In this document: positions 26,884 to 36,667 of the stretch, in pieces
How the letters are laid out: each line of letters begins with the position of its first letter
How positions within the stretch are numbered: position 1 is the stretch's first letter
From: Ignavibacteriales bacterium
Lineage (GTDB): Bacteria > Bacteroidota > Ignavibacteria > Ignavibacteriales > Ignavibacteriaceae
Direction: 5' to 3'
Length of the DNA stretch: 64,000 nucleotides
Assembly (NCBI GenBank): GCA_016709155.1
Contig: JADJEI010000013.1
Coordinates: 372,001-436,000, forward strand
Made by a program: the position numbers and the translations under genes
Notes under the pieces: model-generated
Databases searched by the model: none
The model's input: only the letters and a program-made list of their open reading frames with translations
What the model was told of the DNA's origin: nothing

Positions 26884-27644
26884 TTTGAAGCGGATAATTC
26901 TGTTTCAATAGATGATTTTAATTTTTCAACTTCAGCGTAATTTTCATCTACCGGATATTTTTGGAGGAAGCGGTTTATTTCGGTTAATGCTTCGCTATTT
27001 CTTTCTCTATCAATCAACAGTAGAATTTTTTTATAACTTGCAAGCGGTGCATACTTTGTATCGTGAAAAATCTCAAGCACATTATTGTAATAATAAATTG
27101 CTGCATTTGAATAGTCCATCTTTGAGTAGATCTCAGCATTATTAAATTCTTTCAAGGCAAGTTTTTCATTTAATTCTTTAATTTTTTGATCTGCTGAATT
27201 CACTCTTTCATCAAGGGGGAAGAAGTCAATAAAAGCTTGATACTCTTCGATGGCTTTTGTTGTATAACGCTGATCGAGTGAGTAATTTGGGGAGAGACTG
27301 TAATAGCATTCAGCAAGAGCGAACTGTGCATTCTTTACAAATTCGCTTGCAGGCATGTTCGAAATCAATTTACTGTATTCGTAAGCGGCAAGTATAAATT
27401 CCTCGCGGCGGAATCTTGTTTCACCGAGATAAAACTGTGCGTCATCAATGATTGAACTTCCTGGATATTGTAAAATAATCGCCTGAAATTCGTTTACTGC
27501 TTCTTCATAATCTTCATCATTAAATAAGCTCATTGCATAAGCAAATTTTTCTTCTGAAGTTAGATTGGTTGTGTCCTGAAGTGAAGAACAGCCTGCAGCA
27601 AATAAGGCTGCAAATAATATCGAAAATAAATAAATAGATTTCAT
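26880..27644 (-). CDS. bamD: Outer membrane protein assembly lipoprotein BamD
   Basis: 254 residues. Lipobox FAAGC (Cys19) after a short signal peptide. TPR-like helical repeats follow: FAYAMSLFNDEDYEEAVNEFQ, AQFYLGETRFRREEFILAAYEY and AIEEYQAFIDFFPLDERV, the BamD/ComL pattern. It docks on BamA on the periplasmic side of the outer membrane. The position beside htpX and secreted-protein genes fits an envelope-biogenesis cluster. Confidence 0.88.
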   Translation of the reverse strand: MKSIYLFSILFAALFAAGCSSLQDTTNLTSEEKFAYAMSLFNDEDYEEAVNEFQAIILQYPGSSIIDDAQFYLGETRFRREEFILAAYEYSKLISNMPASEFVKNAQFALAECYYSLSPNYSLDQRYTTKAIEEYQAFIDFFPLDERVNSADQKIKELNEKLALKEFNNAEIYSKMDYSNAAIYYYNNVLEIFHDTKYAPLASYKKILLLIDRERNSEALTEINRFLQKYPVDENYAEVEKLKSSIETELSASK

Positions 27645-27715
27645 CGGGTAAAAATTAGTTTGAAATTAGTAAACAATTATAAAGAAAATACGAGCGGCTT
27701 CAAAGGTAATTATTC

Positions 27716-28345
27716 CTACTTGCTTCTGATTGTAAAAAATAAAATGACCGAAACTGCTGCGGTCGTAATTACTATTACCGGTTCAATAAAACTTGATAAA
27801 AATGGTTCGGATGGAATATTGCCTTTCGTAAATGGGAATGACTCTGACTCTAAATCCTTAATCGTTCCAACTGCAATTGTGTCGGCAGATGAAAATGAAA
27901 ATGGGAAAAATTTTATGCTTTTCCCTGACAAAGTATAATTTCCGCTCAGTCTTAATTTTCGTTCAAGTTTTAATTCACCAAACATCCCGTCCCGAAAAAT
28001 TTCTCCATATTCAACTTTAGTTTGATCAATGACAAGATTAATCAATGTGCAATTAGATGGTGAACTTTCAGGCAGAATTGTTAATCCTTTTTTCTGCAGC
28101 GAAGAAGTTATTTGATTAGAAAAAATATAATATTCTTCGCCCAGATTGAATTTGGTTTTAACTTCTTTGAATTCTCCATCAAAATTTTCAGAAATTTTAT
28201 TGGAAATTGAATCGGTGAATGAATAAAAAATTTCCAGATTAGTTTTACTCTGTGCAAAAGACGAAATGGAGAAAAAAAGCAGGAGGATGAATACAAGAGG
28301 TATTCGTGCGATTCTGATTTTTTGTCTGTCTTTAAATATTATCAT
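27716..28345 (-). CDS. Secreted/membrane-anchored hypothetical protein
   Basis: 209 residues. Signal peptide IPLVFILLLFFSISSFAQ after a basic N-terminus, then a soluble domain with KKGLTILPES, then a single C-terminal membrane helix (PVIVITTAAVSVILFFTIRSK). The topology is therefore a periplasmic domain held by a tail anchor. I recognise no family. It lies 71 nt upstream of bamD in the same direction and probably shares its mRNA. Confidence 0.55.
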   Translation of the reverse strand: MIIFKDRQKIRIARIPLVFILLLFFSISSFAQSKTNLEIFYSFTDSISNKISENFDGEFKEVKTKFNLGEEYYIFSNQITSSLQKKGLTILPESSPSNCTLINLVIDQTKVEYGEIFRDGMFGELKLERKLRLSGNYTLSGKSIKFFPFSFSSADTIAVGTIKDLESESFPFTKGNIPSEPFLSSFIEPVIVITTAAVSVILFFTIRSK

Positions 28346-28386
28346 TCTTAAATTTTAATTTCCTTCGTTTGAAAGATAGTAAACAA

Positions 28387-29241
28387 TTATCTTCTGCCTG
28401 AACTAATTTCCTGCAATCTTTTTATTCTTTCTTCCACCGGAGGGTGTGTTGAAAACAATTTTGCTAACCCACCACCTTTAAGAGGATTTACAATAAACAT
28501 GTGCGCAGTTGATGGATTTACATGATCAACTGCTTTAATTTGGTTCACACGGGAAATTTTCCCGAGTGCAGAAGCAAGACTAAGTGGGTTTCCGGTAATG
28601 TTTGCAGCGCCTTCATCGGCAGCAAATTCCCTGCTTCTCGAAATGGCGAGCTGAATAAGTGTTGCAGCAATTGGTGCTAATATCATCAAAACTAAAGAAC
28701 TGATGCCACCCCCTCGCTCATCATCATTGCTTCTTCCGCCGGAGAACATTGCTGCCCATCCAGCCATTTGCGCCAGGTATGTAATCGTTCCAACTAAAGT
28801 TGCTGCGATAGTGCCGGTAAGTATGTCTCTATTTTTTATGTGCGATAATTCGTGCGCTATCACTCCGCCAAGTTCTTCATTATTTAACCCTTGCAAAATT
28901 CCGGTAGTTGCAGCGACTGCTGCGTTCTGTGGATTTCTGCCTGTTGCAAATGCATTAGGCGTTTGATCGTTAATAATATAAACTTTCGGCATTGGGAGTG
29001 AAGCCTTTTGGGACAACTCCTCAACAAGATTATAAAACTTTGGCGCATTCTCTTTCGTCACTTGCTGCGCGCGGTACATCTTCAGCACTATTTTATCAGA
29101 AAACCAATAGGAACCGAAATTCATTACTAATGAAAATATCAGTGCAATCGTCATTCCTGTTCTTCCGCCTAGCAAATAGCCCGGAAACAAGAAAAGCACC
29201 ATGATCAGTGTCATTAAGAAAACTGTTTTTAGCGTGTTCAT
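28387..29241 (-). CDS. htpX: Membrane zinc metalloprotease HtpX (M48B)
   Basis: 284 residues, normal for HtpX. Two N-terminal helices, then the zinc motif HELSH (130-134) in GGVIAHELSHIKNRD; two more helices; and the third zinc ligand region SRSREFAADEGAANITG. It degrades damaged membrane proteins, with the active site in the cytoplasm. It lies at the head of the long minus-strand run toward bamD and ccm. Confidence 0.94.
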   Translation of the reverse strand: MNTLKTVFLMTLIMVLFLFPGYLLGGRTGMTIALIFSLVMNFGSYWFSDKIVLKMYRAQQVTKENAPKFYNLVEELSQKASLPMPKVYIINDQTPNAFATGRNPQNAAVAATTGILQGLNNEELGGVIAHELSHIKNRDILTGTIAATLVGTITYLAQMAGWAAMFSGGRSNDDERGGGISSLVLMILAPIAATLIQLAISRSREFAADEGAANITGNPLSLASALGKISRVNQIKAVDHVNPSTAHMFIVNPLKGGGLAKLFSTHPPVEERIKRLQEISSGRR

Positions 29242-29741
29242 TTATATCTCCGTCTTTTCAACTTAAAATTAATTTTATCATTTATGTTCCGCATATTCGA
29301 TATAAGCTTTTGATGGCATTGTCACTGAAATAGTTAAGATGTTCCTATTATTTCAACTTCATTTTTAGACAAACCTCGAAAGTTTCACAGATTTGCGTTA
29401 GGCGATTTAATCATTAAATCTGTTTTTATATTACGAAATTAGTGTTTAAGTACTTCTAAAAAAAAGTGAAAAATGTTACTCTTGAAATAGTCAGGGTTTA
29501 ATGTGACTATCCGCATAATTTTATCTCGATCACCGAAGGAAATGCATTACAATTGACTATTACGAACGGAGGAGATTCAAAAAATAAAACTCGGATCGGG
29601 TGGTTTTGCTTAGAAGAAATACTTTTTTTAGAAACGATTGGAATTATTTTTACACTTTTTAGCTCTATTATGAGCACTCGATAGATACGTAAGAAGAATC
29701 TAAAAACATCAGTTTAAAATATAGAGTTCATATCGGGGGAA
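29242..29741. other. Long intergenic stretch, no convincing gene
   Basis: About 500 bases between htpX and a receiver-only regulator, both on the minus strand. A plus-strand frame at about 29538-29690 (start-less, ITEGNALQLTITNGG) is open for roughly 50 codons but has no start codon or ribosome site, so I do not call it. The htpX promoter must be at the low-coordinate end. Confidence 0.45.
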
Positions 29742-29743
29742 AT

Positions 29744-30139
29744 TCATTTTAACATCATCGTTTTGATTTTATTTATAAATTCATTATGATCTAAAATTGG
29801 TTTACTGATAATGCCTTGTGCCATGCTTTGATTTATGAAATTCTCTTGTGTTGGCAAAATTGAATATGCAGTAACAAGCAAAATGGGTATCGAACTGATA
29901 CCATTCATCGAAGTCTTTATATGACGTGAAAGTTTAATCCCATCCATTTTAACGGTATTTAGAAAAGTGTTATTCAAATTTATATCCATTAAAATAAGTT
30001 TTATCTCTTCGTTTGAGAGGATTTGAATTGCTTCATCTCCATCATCAAGTATAAACGCTTCAATATCGGTCCGTTTGAATAAACATTTATAAAATTCTCT
30101 TGTAAGCGCATCATCCTCAATAATTAATATTTTACTCAT
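29744..30139 (-). CDS. Receiver-only response regulator (CheY-like)
   Basis: 131 residues, a single receiver domain. Acidic pair ED in LIIEDDAL, phospho-acceptor Asp in LILMDINLN, Thr in LLVTAYS and Lys in GIISKPI. An insertion (NNTFLNTVKMDG) widens the loop after the acceptor Asp. There is no output domain, so it acts by protein contact. It starts 2 nt after a possible 40-codon ORF; no kinase is adjacent (the nearest begins at 35650). Confidence 0.85.
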   Translation of the reverse strand: MSKILIIEDDALTREFYKCLFKRTDIEAFILDDGDEAIQILSNEEIKLILMDINLNNTFLNTVKMDGIKLSRHIKTSMNGISSIPILLVTAYSILPTQENFINQSMAQGIISKPILDHNEFINKIKTMMLK

Positions 30140-30141
30140 TA

Positions 30142-30264
30142 TTACTTTCCTTCCACATTGATTTGACTAACTGCACTTTGATACGCCCTAATTGTAAGAT
30201 TTGCTTTCAAAATTTCCTCTTCGGTAAATTTTACTTTATTATTTAGATAAAATAATGCTGTCAT
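30142..30264 (-). CDS. Possible 40-residue protein upstream of the receiver gene
   Basis: ATG at 30262-30264 to TAA at 30142-30144, giving MTALFYLNNKVKFTEEEIL then KANLTIRAYQSAVSQINVEGK. It stops 2 nt before the receiver-only regulator, a spacing that suggests co-translation. No strong ribosome site and no known family; it could be a small partner or a chance frame. Confidence 0.3.
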   Translation of the reverse strand: MTALFYLNNKVKFTEEEILKANLTIRAYQSAVSQINVEGK

Positions 30265-30521
30265 AAATCAATTTCTTAAATAATGCGTAGTATAAATCTA
30301 TATTTTCCATTCTTTTTAATAATATTTGTTCAATAATTGCAATTAATTGTTGGCTTCATTTGTATCTAAACCAACAATTAGATAGAGAACCAACTACTGA
30401 TGTCAAATAATATGCCGTTTACCTTTAATCAGAATAAATATTCGGTTGGAAAGACTATGCTCTGAATGATTTGTTAAAGGATGATAAGATTATACCGAAG
30501 AAATTTATTATCACTCATCTT

Positions 30522-31166
30522 TTACTCCACTAATTTGTGCCTGATAGCATAAAGGGAGATATCCGCATTGTTTTTAAGTTTTGTTTTTTGGAGGATGTGT
30601 GCCCGATGTGTGCTGACAGTTTTTGAACTTAGTGAAAGCTCATCAGCAATTTGAGAGACGGTTTTGCCGCCGGCAATCATAAGAAAAATTTCATATTCGC
30701 GGTCTGAGAGTAGTTGATGAGGATACTCAACACCTGGTTTTTTTATCTCTGAAGCTAAAAGTTCTGCAAGTGATTGTGTGATAAATTTCCTGCCTTCAAG
30801 AATTTTATCTACTGCATTAACAAGTTCTTCCGGTGCGCTGTCTTTGGTTAGATAACCAGCCGCACCGGATTTAATAACTCGGAGTGCAAATTGTTCTTCG
30901 GGATACATACTTAATACTAGAACAGGAATTTCGGGTCTTAAAGCTTTTAAATCTTTTAATATTTCTAAACCACTTTTGCCCGGCATATTTAGATCGAGAA
31001 TGGCGATATCCCATTTATATTCATCTAAAATTCTCATTACATCATCACTGTTTGCTGCTTCGCCGTAATGTGTGTCGCGGAAACTTTCATCTAATATTTT
31101 TTTTAACCCCTGCCTTAAAATTTTGTGATCATCAGCCAGAAGAATGTTTAGTTGATTCCTTTTCAT
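30522..31166 (-). CDS. NarL/FixJ-family response regulator
   Basis: 214 residues: receiver domain (DD in LLADDHKIL, acceptor Asp in IAILDLNMPG, LSM at the Thr position, Lys in YLTKDSAP) and a LuxR-type HTH (LSDREYEIFLMIAGGKTVSQIADELSLSSKTVSTHRAHIL). It lies 40 nt after the large PAS/GAF kinase gene, whose HisKA_3 type is the normal partner of NarL regulators, so the two form a pair. Confidence 0.93.
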   Translation of the reverse strand: MKRNQLNILLADDHKILRQGLKKILDESFRDTHYGEAANSDDVMRILDEYKWDIAILDLNMPGKSGLEILKDLKALRPEIPVLVLSMYPEEQFALRVIKSGAAGYLTKDSAPEELVNAVDKILEGRKFITQSLAELLASEIKKPGVEYPHQLLSDREYEIFLMIAGGKTVSQIADELSLSSKTVSTHRAHILQKTKLKNNADISLYAIRHKLVE

Positions 31167-31206
31167 TTTAATCCTTTATACAAAAATAAATTAAACGTTG
31201 ATAAAT

Positions 31207-34200
31207 TTATTCATCTTTAATCGGAACACTAACAAAAGCACTCGTACCTGAATTTGTATTGCCAATAATTTTTAGTGATCCTCCAACGGCAGCAATTCGT
31301 TCACGCATTCCAAGCAGTCCGATTGAGGCTGGATTTTTTATTGAGCTGTCGTCAATGCCCTTGCCGTTATCTTCTACAAGGAGAATAATGTTTTCTTTTT
31401 CGACATAAACTTTTACTTTCACTTCATCAGCTTCCGAATGTCTTACAATATTCGTTAATAGTTCTTGAAAAACTCTGAACATGGCAATCGTTTTGTCTTT
31501 TGATAAATTTATTGATTGATCCTCCACAACATAAGAAGTTTTTATTTTAGATCTGTTCGCAAATTCTGATAATTGCCATTCGAGGGAATCAATTAATCCA
31601 AGCTGATCAAGAATCCCCGGTCTTAAATCAGACGAAATTTTTCTTACGGTATCAATAGAGTCTTCGATCAATTTGATAAGAGGCACTACTTTTTGCTCAT
31701 TATTCTCTTTATCCGGCAGATTTTTCAAAAGATTTACCAGATCAATTTTAACTGCTGTAAGATTTTGACCAAGTATGTCATGAATTTCTCTGCTGATTCT
31801 TGTCCGTTCCTCCTCCCTTGATTTTTCAAGCCGGTTTGATAAAGTTTTTAACTGCGCGCGTGATAGTTTTATTTCTTCTGTTAGTTCAATCTTCTTAAAT
31901 GCAATACTGATTTGTTTACTGATTGAATCGAGGAATACAATTTCTTCATCGTCCCATTTTCTAATCGAATGAACTTGATTGATGACAAGTAAATAATATC
32001 CTTCCTCATGAAAAGCGAAGGGATACCAGAGCAGGCTTTTTATCTTCATTTGTTTGTGAAGTAAGTCAGCCGAACCGTCTGTATAAAAATTTGGATTAAT
32101 TTCATCGGCGTGACTTGTTATAAGTTTTTTAGTCTTTAGAATATATATTGCCGAACTGTTAAAGTAATTCAATGGATAATTTGCTTTTGTAGATTGTACA
32201 TCAGGTTTATTTGGATCAATCCATTCGCACAATCCCATAGCCAAATTATTATTAAAGTTTACATTATAGATTAAGGCTCTATCTGCCGAAAGAGTTTCGC
32301 CAATAATTTGAATGGAGCTTTCTAATATTTTTAATTGCTGATCAGTTGTTATAATAATCTCGGAAATTTTATTTGCAGCGATTGCGAATTTTAATTGCTT
32401 CTTAACCGATACCTCCATTTTCTTTCGGGCGGTGATATCAAAAAGATACCCTTGAAGCTGAACCAATTCATTCTTTTCATTAAACTCACCAACCACATTT
32501 TCAAGAACAGTGACTGTCTTTCCATCTTTTGTAACTAAATTTTCCTCAAACAGCGTTAATGATTTTTTCTCTCTAATTAAATCTAAAAATTGTTCTCTAT
32601 CTCTAGTGGTTTTATACAAGGAGTTGGAGCTTACTTTCATGATTTCATCAACAGAAGCGTAACCAAATATTCGGGCAAAGGCAGGGTTACATGTTAAAAT
32701 TTTTCCATCAGTTGTAGAAATGAAATCACCGGAAAGATCTTCCTCGAAAAATTTTCGATACCGTGCCTCAGCATTTCGCAAGGCTTCTTCGACTTCTTTC
32801 TTTTCTGAAAGATCTACGATAACGCCAATGAATTCGGAACTTCCGGGTTTGTTCACTAAAATTGATTTATCATAAAACCATTTATACTGTCCATCTTTGC
32901 ACAACCAGCGGTACTCCATTTCGAAGAATCCTTTACTTCGAGCGAGGTTATATTTTTCAATTGCGTCCGTTAAATCGTCCGGGTGAAGTCTTATGTGCCA
33001 GAAGTCTGGTTCTGCTAAATATTCTGAAATAGAGTAGCCGGTTACAGCTTCTACGTTTCCACTAACCCATGTTGCATCAATATTTTTATCGTTCGGAGAT
33101 TCATAGATAACTACAGGAAGAGAATCCATTAACAAACGAAGATGCTGTTCGCTTTGACGAAGTGCCTCTTCGGCAAGCTTACGATTTGTAATATCTTGAA
33201 TAGTTCCGAGCATCTTTATCGGTTTGTTATAATTATCATATTCAAGCTCACCCAAGCCGTGTACCCACCGTTCGGTACTATCAGTTGACCGAACGATTCT
33301 GTATTCTTTATCAAAATTTTTATGATTAAGCAAAACTTCATTTTGAAAATGATTAATCATTTCGTTTTTATGAGCCGGGTGTAATAAATTTACCCAGCCT
33401 TCAATTGTGTGCGGATAAGATTTGGTAATTCCAAAAATACTATCAAGCAATTCGGAACTCTGCCAAATTCCGGATTCTATATCGAGTACATAGCTGCCGA
33501 TTTTTGCAACAAGCTGTACTTGCTTTAAAAAATGTTCACTTTCTTTGAGTGCGGTTTCATTTTGTTTGCGTTTGCTTATATCGCGAATGATAGCCCACAT
33601 ACCATTAGGATTATTTTTGGAATCACGCATTAAAATAGTGCGAAGCTCCACAGGAAAAATTGTTCCATCTTTTTTTATGTATTCCTTCTCGTAAACATCC
33701 GAATATCCCCGAACAAGAACCTGTTCCTTTACAATTTTATCTTCAATCGAATGCCACCTCCTGGGGGTTATGTCTTTGTAAGTTAGAGACTTTATTTCGT
33801 CATGTTCAAAACCGAGCATTCGTGTGTACTCGATATTGAATTCAATCAGATGACCAGCCATATCTGTATGAACGTAAGCATCTCTTAAGTTTTCATATAG
33901 CTCCCGATATTTCATTTCCGAAGCCCTTAAAACAGACTCGGAAATTTTTCGCTCTGTAATATCGCGTACCGTACCTAAGACAAACTGCTGGTTATCAATA
34001 GTGATCACACGTCCAATAATTTCAGTATAGAATTCACTGCCATCTTTCCGTCTAAGTTTTATCTCTAGTGGAATACCTTCTTTCTCTTTTTTTGAATTAA
34101 AGAAAACTATAGGCTGCTCATTTGTTGTTAAATTAAAGGCAGTTAGTTGAAGTAATTCCTTTTCAGTGTACCCGGTCATTTTACAAAAAGCCGGATTGAC

Positions 34201-34542
34201 GAAAACATAACTGCCATTCAAATCCGATAGCGCAATTCCTTCGGTTGCTTGATTAGTGATTGCATTAAATTTTTTCTCACTCTCTTCAATTTTAGCTTTA
34301 GATAATTTAAGTTCTAATTCGATGTATTTCTTTTTTTCTTCTTCCTTAAAAAATTCCAAAGCAAAGGAAATATCAGAGGCAAGCTCGTCAAACAGCTTCG
34401 TTTCTTCTGCAGTAAAAAAATCTTTGTCTTTTGAGTATAAATTAAAAGTACCCACAACTTTCCCATATACTTTGATAGGGAATGCAGCAGAAGAATTGAA
34501 TCCATATTTAATAGCATCTTTATGCCAGGGAAGCAATTTCAA
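31207..34542 (-). CDS. Multi-PAS/GAF NarX-type sensor histidine kinase, main part
   Basis: 1111 residues in this frame. Order: end of a GAF domain (FNSSAAFPIKVYGKVVGTF), PAS (ATEGIALSDLNGSY), PAS (LRDAYVHTDMAGHL), PAS (VAKIGSYVLDIESGIW), PAS (SLPVVIYESPNDKN), PAS (FFEEDLSGDFISTTDG), a second GAF, a HisKA_3 dimerisation helix with the phospho-His in EEERTRISREIHDILGQNL, and a GHKL ATPase (ELLTNIVRHSEA, VEDNGKGID, GLLGMRERIAAVGG). No membrane helix, so it is a cytoplasmic sensor. The gene really begins at 35650; a surplus G in a GGG run (CCC at 34590-34592) breaks it. Full protein about 1480 residues. Confidence 0.88.
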   Translation of the reverse strand: MKLLPWHKDAIKYGFNSSAAFPIKVYGKVVGTFNLYSKDKDFFTAEETKLFDELASDISFALEFFKEEEKKKYIELELKLSKAKIEESEKKFNAITNQATEGIALSDLNGSYVFVNPAFCKMTGYTEKELLQLTAFNLTTNEQPIVFFNSKKEKEGIPLEIKLRRKDGSEFYTEIIGRVITIDNQQFVLGTVRDITERKISESVLRASEMKYRELYENLRDAYVHTDMAGHLIEFNIEYTRMLGFEHDEIKSLTYKDITPRRWHSIEDKIVKEQVLVRGYSDVYEKEYIKKDGTIFPVELRTILMRDSKNNPNGMWAIIRDISKRKQNETALKESEHFLKQVQLVAKIGSYVLDIESGIWQSSELLDSIFGITKSYPHTIEGWVNLLHPAHKNEMINHFQNEVLLNHKNFDKEYRIVRSTDSTERWVHGLGELEYDNYNKPIKMLGTIQDITNRKLAEEALRQSEQHLRLLMDSLPVVIYESPNDKNIDATWVSGNVEAVTGYSISEYLAEPDFWHIRLHPDDLTDAIEKYNLARSKGFFEMEYRWLCKDGQYKWFYDKSILVNKPGSSEFIGVIVDLSEKKEVEEALRNAEARYRKFFEEDLSGDFISTTDGKILTCNPAFARIFGYASVDEIMKVSSNSLYKTTRDREQFLDLIREKKSLTLFEENLVTKDGKTVTVLENVVGEFNEKNELVQLQGYLFDITARKKMEVSVKKQLKFAIAANKISEIIITTDQQLKILESSIQIIGETLSADRALIYNVNFNNNLAMGLCEWIDPNKPDVQSTKANYPLNYFNSSAIYILKTKKLITSHADEINPNFYTDGSADLLHKQMKIKSLLWYPFAFHEEGYYLLVINQVHSIRKWDDEEIVFLDSISKQISIAFKKIELTEEIKLSRAQLKTLSNRLEKSREEERTRISREIHDILGQNLTAVKIDLVNLLKNLPDKENNEQKVVPLIKLIEDSIDTVRKISSDLRPGILDQLGLIDSLEWQLSEFANRSKIKTSYVVEDQSINLSKDKTIAMFRVFQELLTNIVRHSEADEVKVKVYVEKENIILLVEDNGKGIDDSSIKNPASIGLLGMRERIAAVGGSLKIIGNTNSGTSAFVSVPIKDE

Positions 34543-34582
34543 ATCTTTTAAGATATTATTACAAACGACATGCTTTCCGGTT

Positions 34583-35650
34583 TTAAACGCCCTGCCTAAT
34601 TGGACCTTTACCCCTCACCTTATGCTCTAAATCTATTCTTATTTTTTTTAGATAGCCCTTCGCTTTGCCAAAAGAATCAATCACTTTTACTCTTGAAGAA
34701 TCATTATCGAGCATCCCGATCCATGCGAGTAAAAATCCGCCATGCTGGATTGCAATTTTGCAGACTTCTTTAAATAACTTATTCTGGTCTTTAACTCTTA
34801 CGATTGATTGATTTACATCGCTGAGGATGGAATATATCCGATTCAACTTAGAAATCTGATTAAGCAGCCGCCTCTCTTTGGATTGATTCCGAAATACAAG
34901 TACTACGCCGATAATATTTCCATTTTCATCTTTGACCGGCGCTCCACTGTCAGCAATGGGTATTTCAGTTCCATCTTTTCTAATTAATATCGTATGATTG
35001 GCTAACCCAACAACAATCCCCTCCCTTAGTACACGATCGATCGGGCTTTCAACTTTTTTTCGTGTTTGCTCATTTATAATTTTAAAAACAGTTGATAATA
35101 ATTTTCCTTTTGCTTCTGATTCTTTCCAGCCAGTAAGTTTCTCTGCGGTCTTATTCATCAAAACAACCCGGCTTTTCAAGTCAACCGAAATTACACCGTC
35201 GCCAATACTGTAAAGGGTGACTTTCAGCTTTGCTGACACTTCTCCTAATTGATGAATCAGCTTTGCTTCTTTTGAAATATCTTTTACAAGTACCAATACG
35301 GCTTTACGATTTTGATATTTTATAGTGTGTGAAATTATTTCGACATCAATTTCTTTTTCATTTTTAAATTTATGCTTCCAAACACCTGAATGCTGCAGCG
35401 CTGGACGTTTTGAAGATATATTTTTCATTAGTTTATCTGCATCACTTTTAGGGCGAATATCTTTTAGCGTCATGGCAAGGAATTTTTTCCGAGAATAGCC
35501 GTAAATTTTTATTGCAGCATCGTTAACATCAAGAAATGAGAGTGACTTAAGATCATACACCCACATTGGGCGGGGGTAGTTTTTAAAGAATAAGTTAAAA
35601 GAATTGTCAGTTGATTTCGTGACCATGGGGTTTAGTTTCTTCATTTTCAA
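34583..35650 (-). CDS. N-terminal PAS-PAS-GAF part of the same sensor kinase (frameshifted)
   Basis: 355 residues. PAS 1 (NYPRPMWVYDLKSLSFLDVN), PAS 2 (SIGDGVISVDLKSRVVLMN...GWKESEAKGK), and the start of a GAF domain (LNRIYSILSDVNQSIVRVKDQ, IQHGGFLLAWIGML). It stops at GKGPIRQGV. Removing one G from the GGG at 34590-34592 gives GKGPIRQAFKTGKHVVCNNI, the normal GAF sequence, and runs straight into the 1111-residue frame. It should be read as one gene, 31207-35650. Confidence 0.8.
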   Translation of the reverse strand: MKMKKLNPMVTKSTDNSFNLFFKNYPRPMWVYDLKSLSFLDVNDAAIKIYGYSRKKFLAMTLKDIRPKSDADKLMKNISSKRPALQHSGVWKHKFKNEKEIDVEIISHTIKYQNRKAVLVLVKDISKEAKLIHQLGEVSAKLKVTLYSIGDGVISVDLKSRVVLMNKTAEKLTGWKESEAKGKLLSTVFKIINEQTRKKVESPIDRVLREGIVVGLANHTILIRKDGTEIPIADSGAPVKDENGNIIGVVLVFRNQSKERRLLNQISKLNRIYSILSDVNQSIVRVKDQNKLFKEVCKIAIQHGGFLLAWIGMLDNDSSRVKVIDSFGKAKGYLKKIRIDLEHKVRGKGPIRQGV

Positions 35651-35809
35651 CCTATAAATAATTTAGATATGAAAAAAAACTGTTTAGTGTATCAAGATTG
35701 ATAATCCACAAAAAAATTTTATTGAGATGTGAATAATCGCAACATATCAGAATAATTTATTTCAATAACTGTATTGAACATAGTAAAAAAAGAAATCAAA
35801 TTGAATAGA

Positions 35810-36667
35810 CTAAAAATTTACGGCGAGATTTATTCCATAACCCGATGGAGAAATGATTGGTGAAAATTTGAATCCGAGATTTTTATTTTTTGTGTTTTCT
35901 CGGCGCTCGTCATTTACCAGCACTAACAAATTACCAATGAAAGTACCTAATCCAGCCGCTAAAACTGTATCTGAAAACCAATGATTATCAGAATAGATCC
36001 TTTGATATGCGGTCAATCCGGCGAGGGTGTAAAGACCAATTGATGCGTAAATATTTTTTATCGAAGCTGCTAAAACCGATGATGTGGTAAACGCCACTAC
36101 TGTATGCCCCGAAGGAAATGAGTTATGAGGGTTATCAAATTCAAAAAAATTGAATGTGGTTGAACCTTCGTTTGTAAAAGGACGGCTTCTTCCACTTATG
36201 ATTTTGATAATTTGTGATGTACCGCCGGCAATCAAAAGTGCTTCAAAAAGTACCCTGCCCGTGTTTTCTATTTCTCGATTATGAGTTAGCAGACCAGTCG
36301 TAAATAAACCTAATGAAAGAGTACCCGCAAAAATTACGTTTCCATATTTTTCACCAAAATCTGTGATTGATTTGGTTGTGGAATTTTGGTTATGAGAGAC
36401 AGCATCTCTAATTTCTTGATCCAATGTAAAGGCTGCGGCAAGTCCGCCGATAAATCCGGCAGTGTAAATTAAATCAGTGCTGTTGGTTTCTGAAAAGCGG
36501 GAGAAGAATCGGGAAGCATCGTCCAAACCATAATCAATTTGATCACCAATTTCATGATATATCGAATTATGCAATGAGTCAGAATAATTGCATGAATCAG
36601 TCTGCGCTATTAAAGTGTGTGAGACAAATATTGTAAGAGAAAGTATTTTAAAAAGATTTAGTTTCAT
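35810..36667 (-). CDS. PAP2-superfamily membrane phosphatase
   Basis: 285 residues with signal sequence (ILSLTIFVSHTLIAQ) and several hydrophobic helices. The three-part PAP2 motif is present: KIISGRSRPF, then SFPSGHTVVAF, then RIYSDNHWFSDTVLAAG, which contains the catalytic His and Asp. Such enzymes dephosphorylate lipid phosphates or undecaprenyl-pyrophosphate at the periplasmic face. The C-terminal end (GYGINLAVNF) looks like a short beta-strand tail, as in Bacteroidota PAP2 proteins linked to the outer membrane. Single gene. Confidence 0.87.
   Translation of the reverse strand: MKLNLFKILSLTIFVSHTLIAQTDSCNYSDSLHNSIYHEIGDQIDYGLDDASRFFSRFSETNSTDLIYTAGFIGGLAAAFTLDQEIRDAVSHNQNSTTKSITDFGEKYGNVIFAGTLSLGLFTTGLLTHNREIENTGRVLFEALLIAGGTSQIIKIISGRSRPFTNEGSTTFNFFEFDNPHNSFPSGHTVVAFTTSSVLAASIKNIYASIGLYTLAGLTAYQRIYSDNHWFSDTVLAAGLGTFIGNLLVLVNDERRENTKNKNLGFKFSPIISPSGYGINLAVNF

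Noticed and set aside
29538..29690. Plus-strand open frame with ITEGNALQLTITNGG
   Set aside because: No start codon in a sensible place, no ribosome site, and no family resemblance.
34540..34600. Programmed ribosomal frameshift in the large kinase
   Set aside because: The site is a plain GGG without a slippery heptamer or a downstream pseudoknot, and many other genes in the window show the same kind of break.
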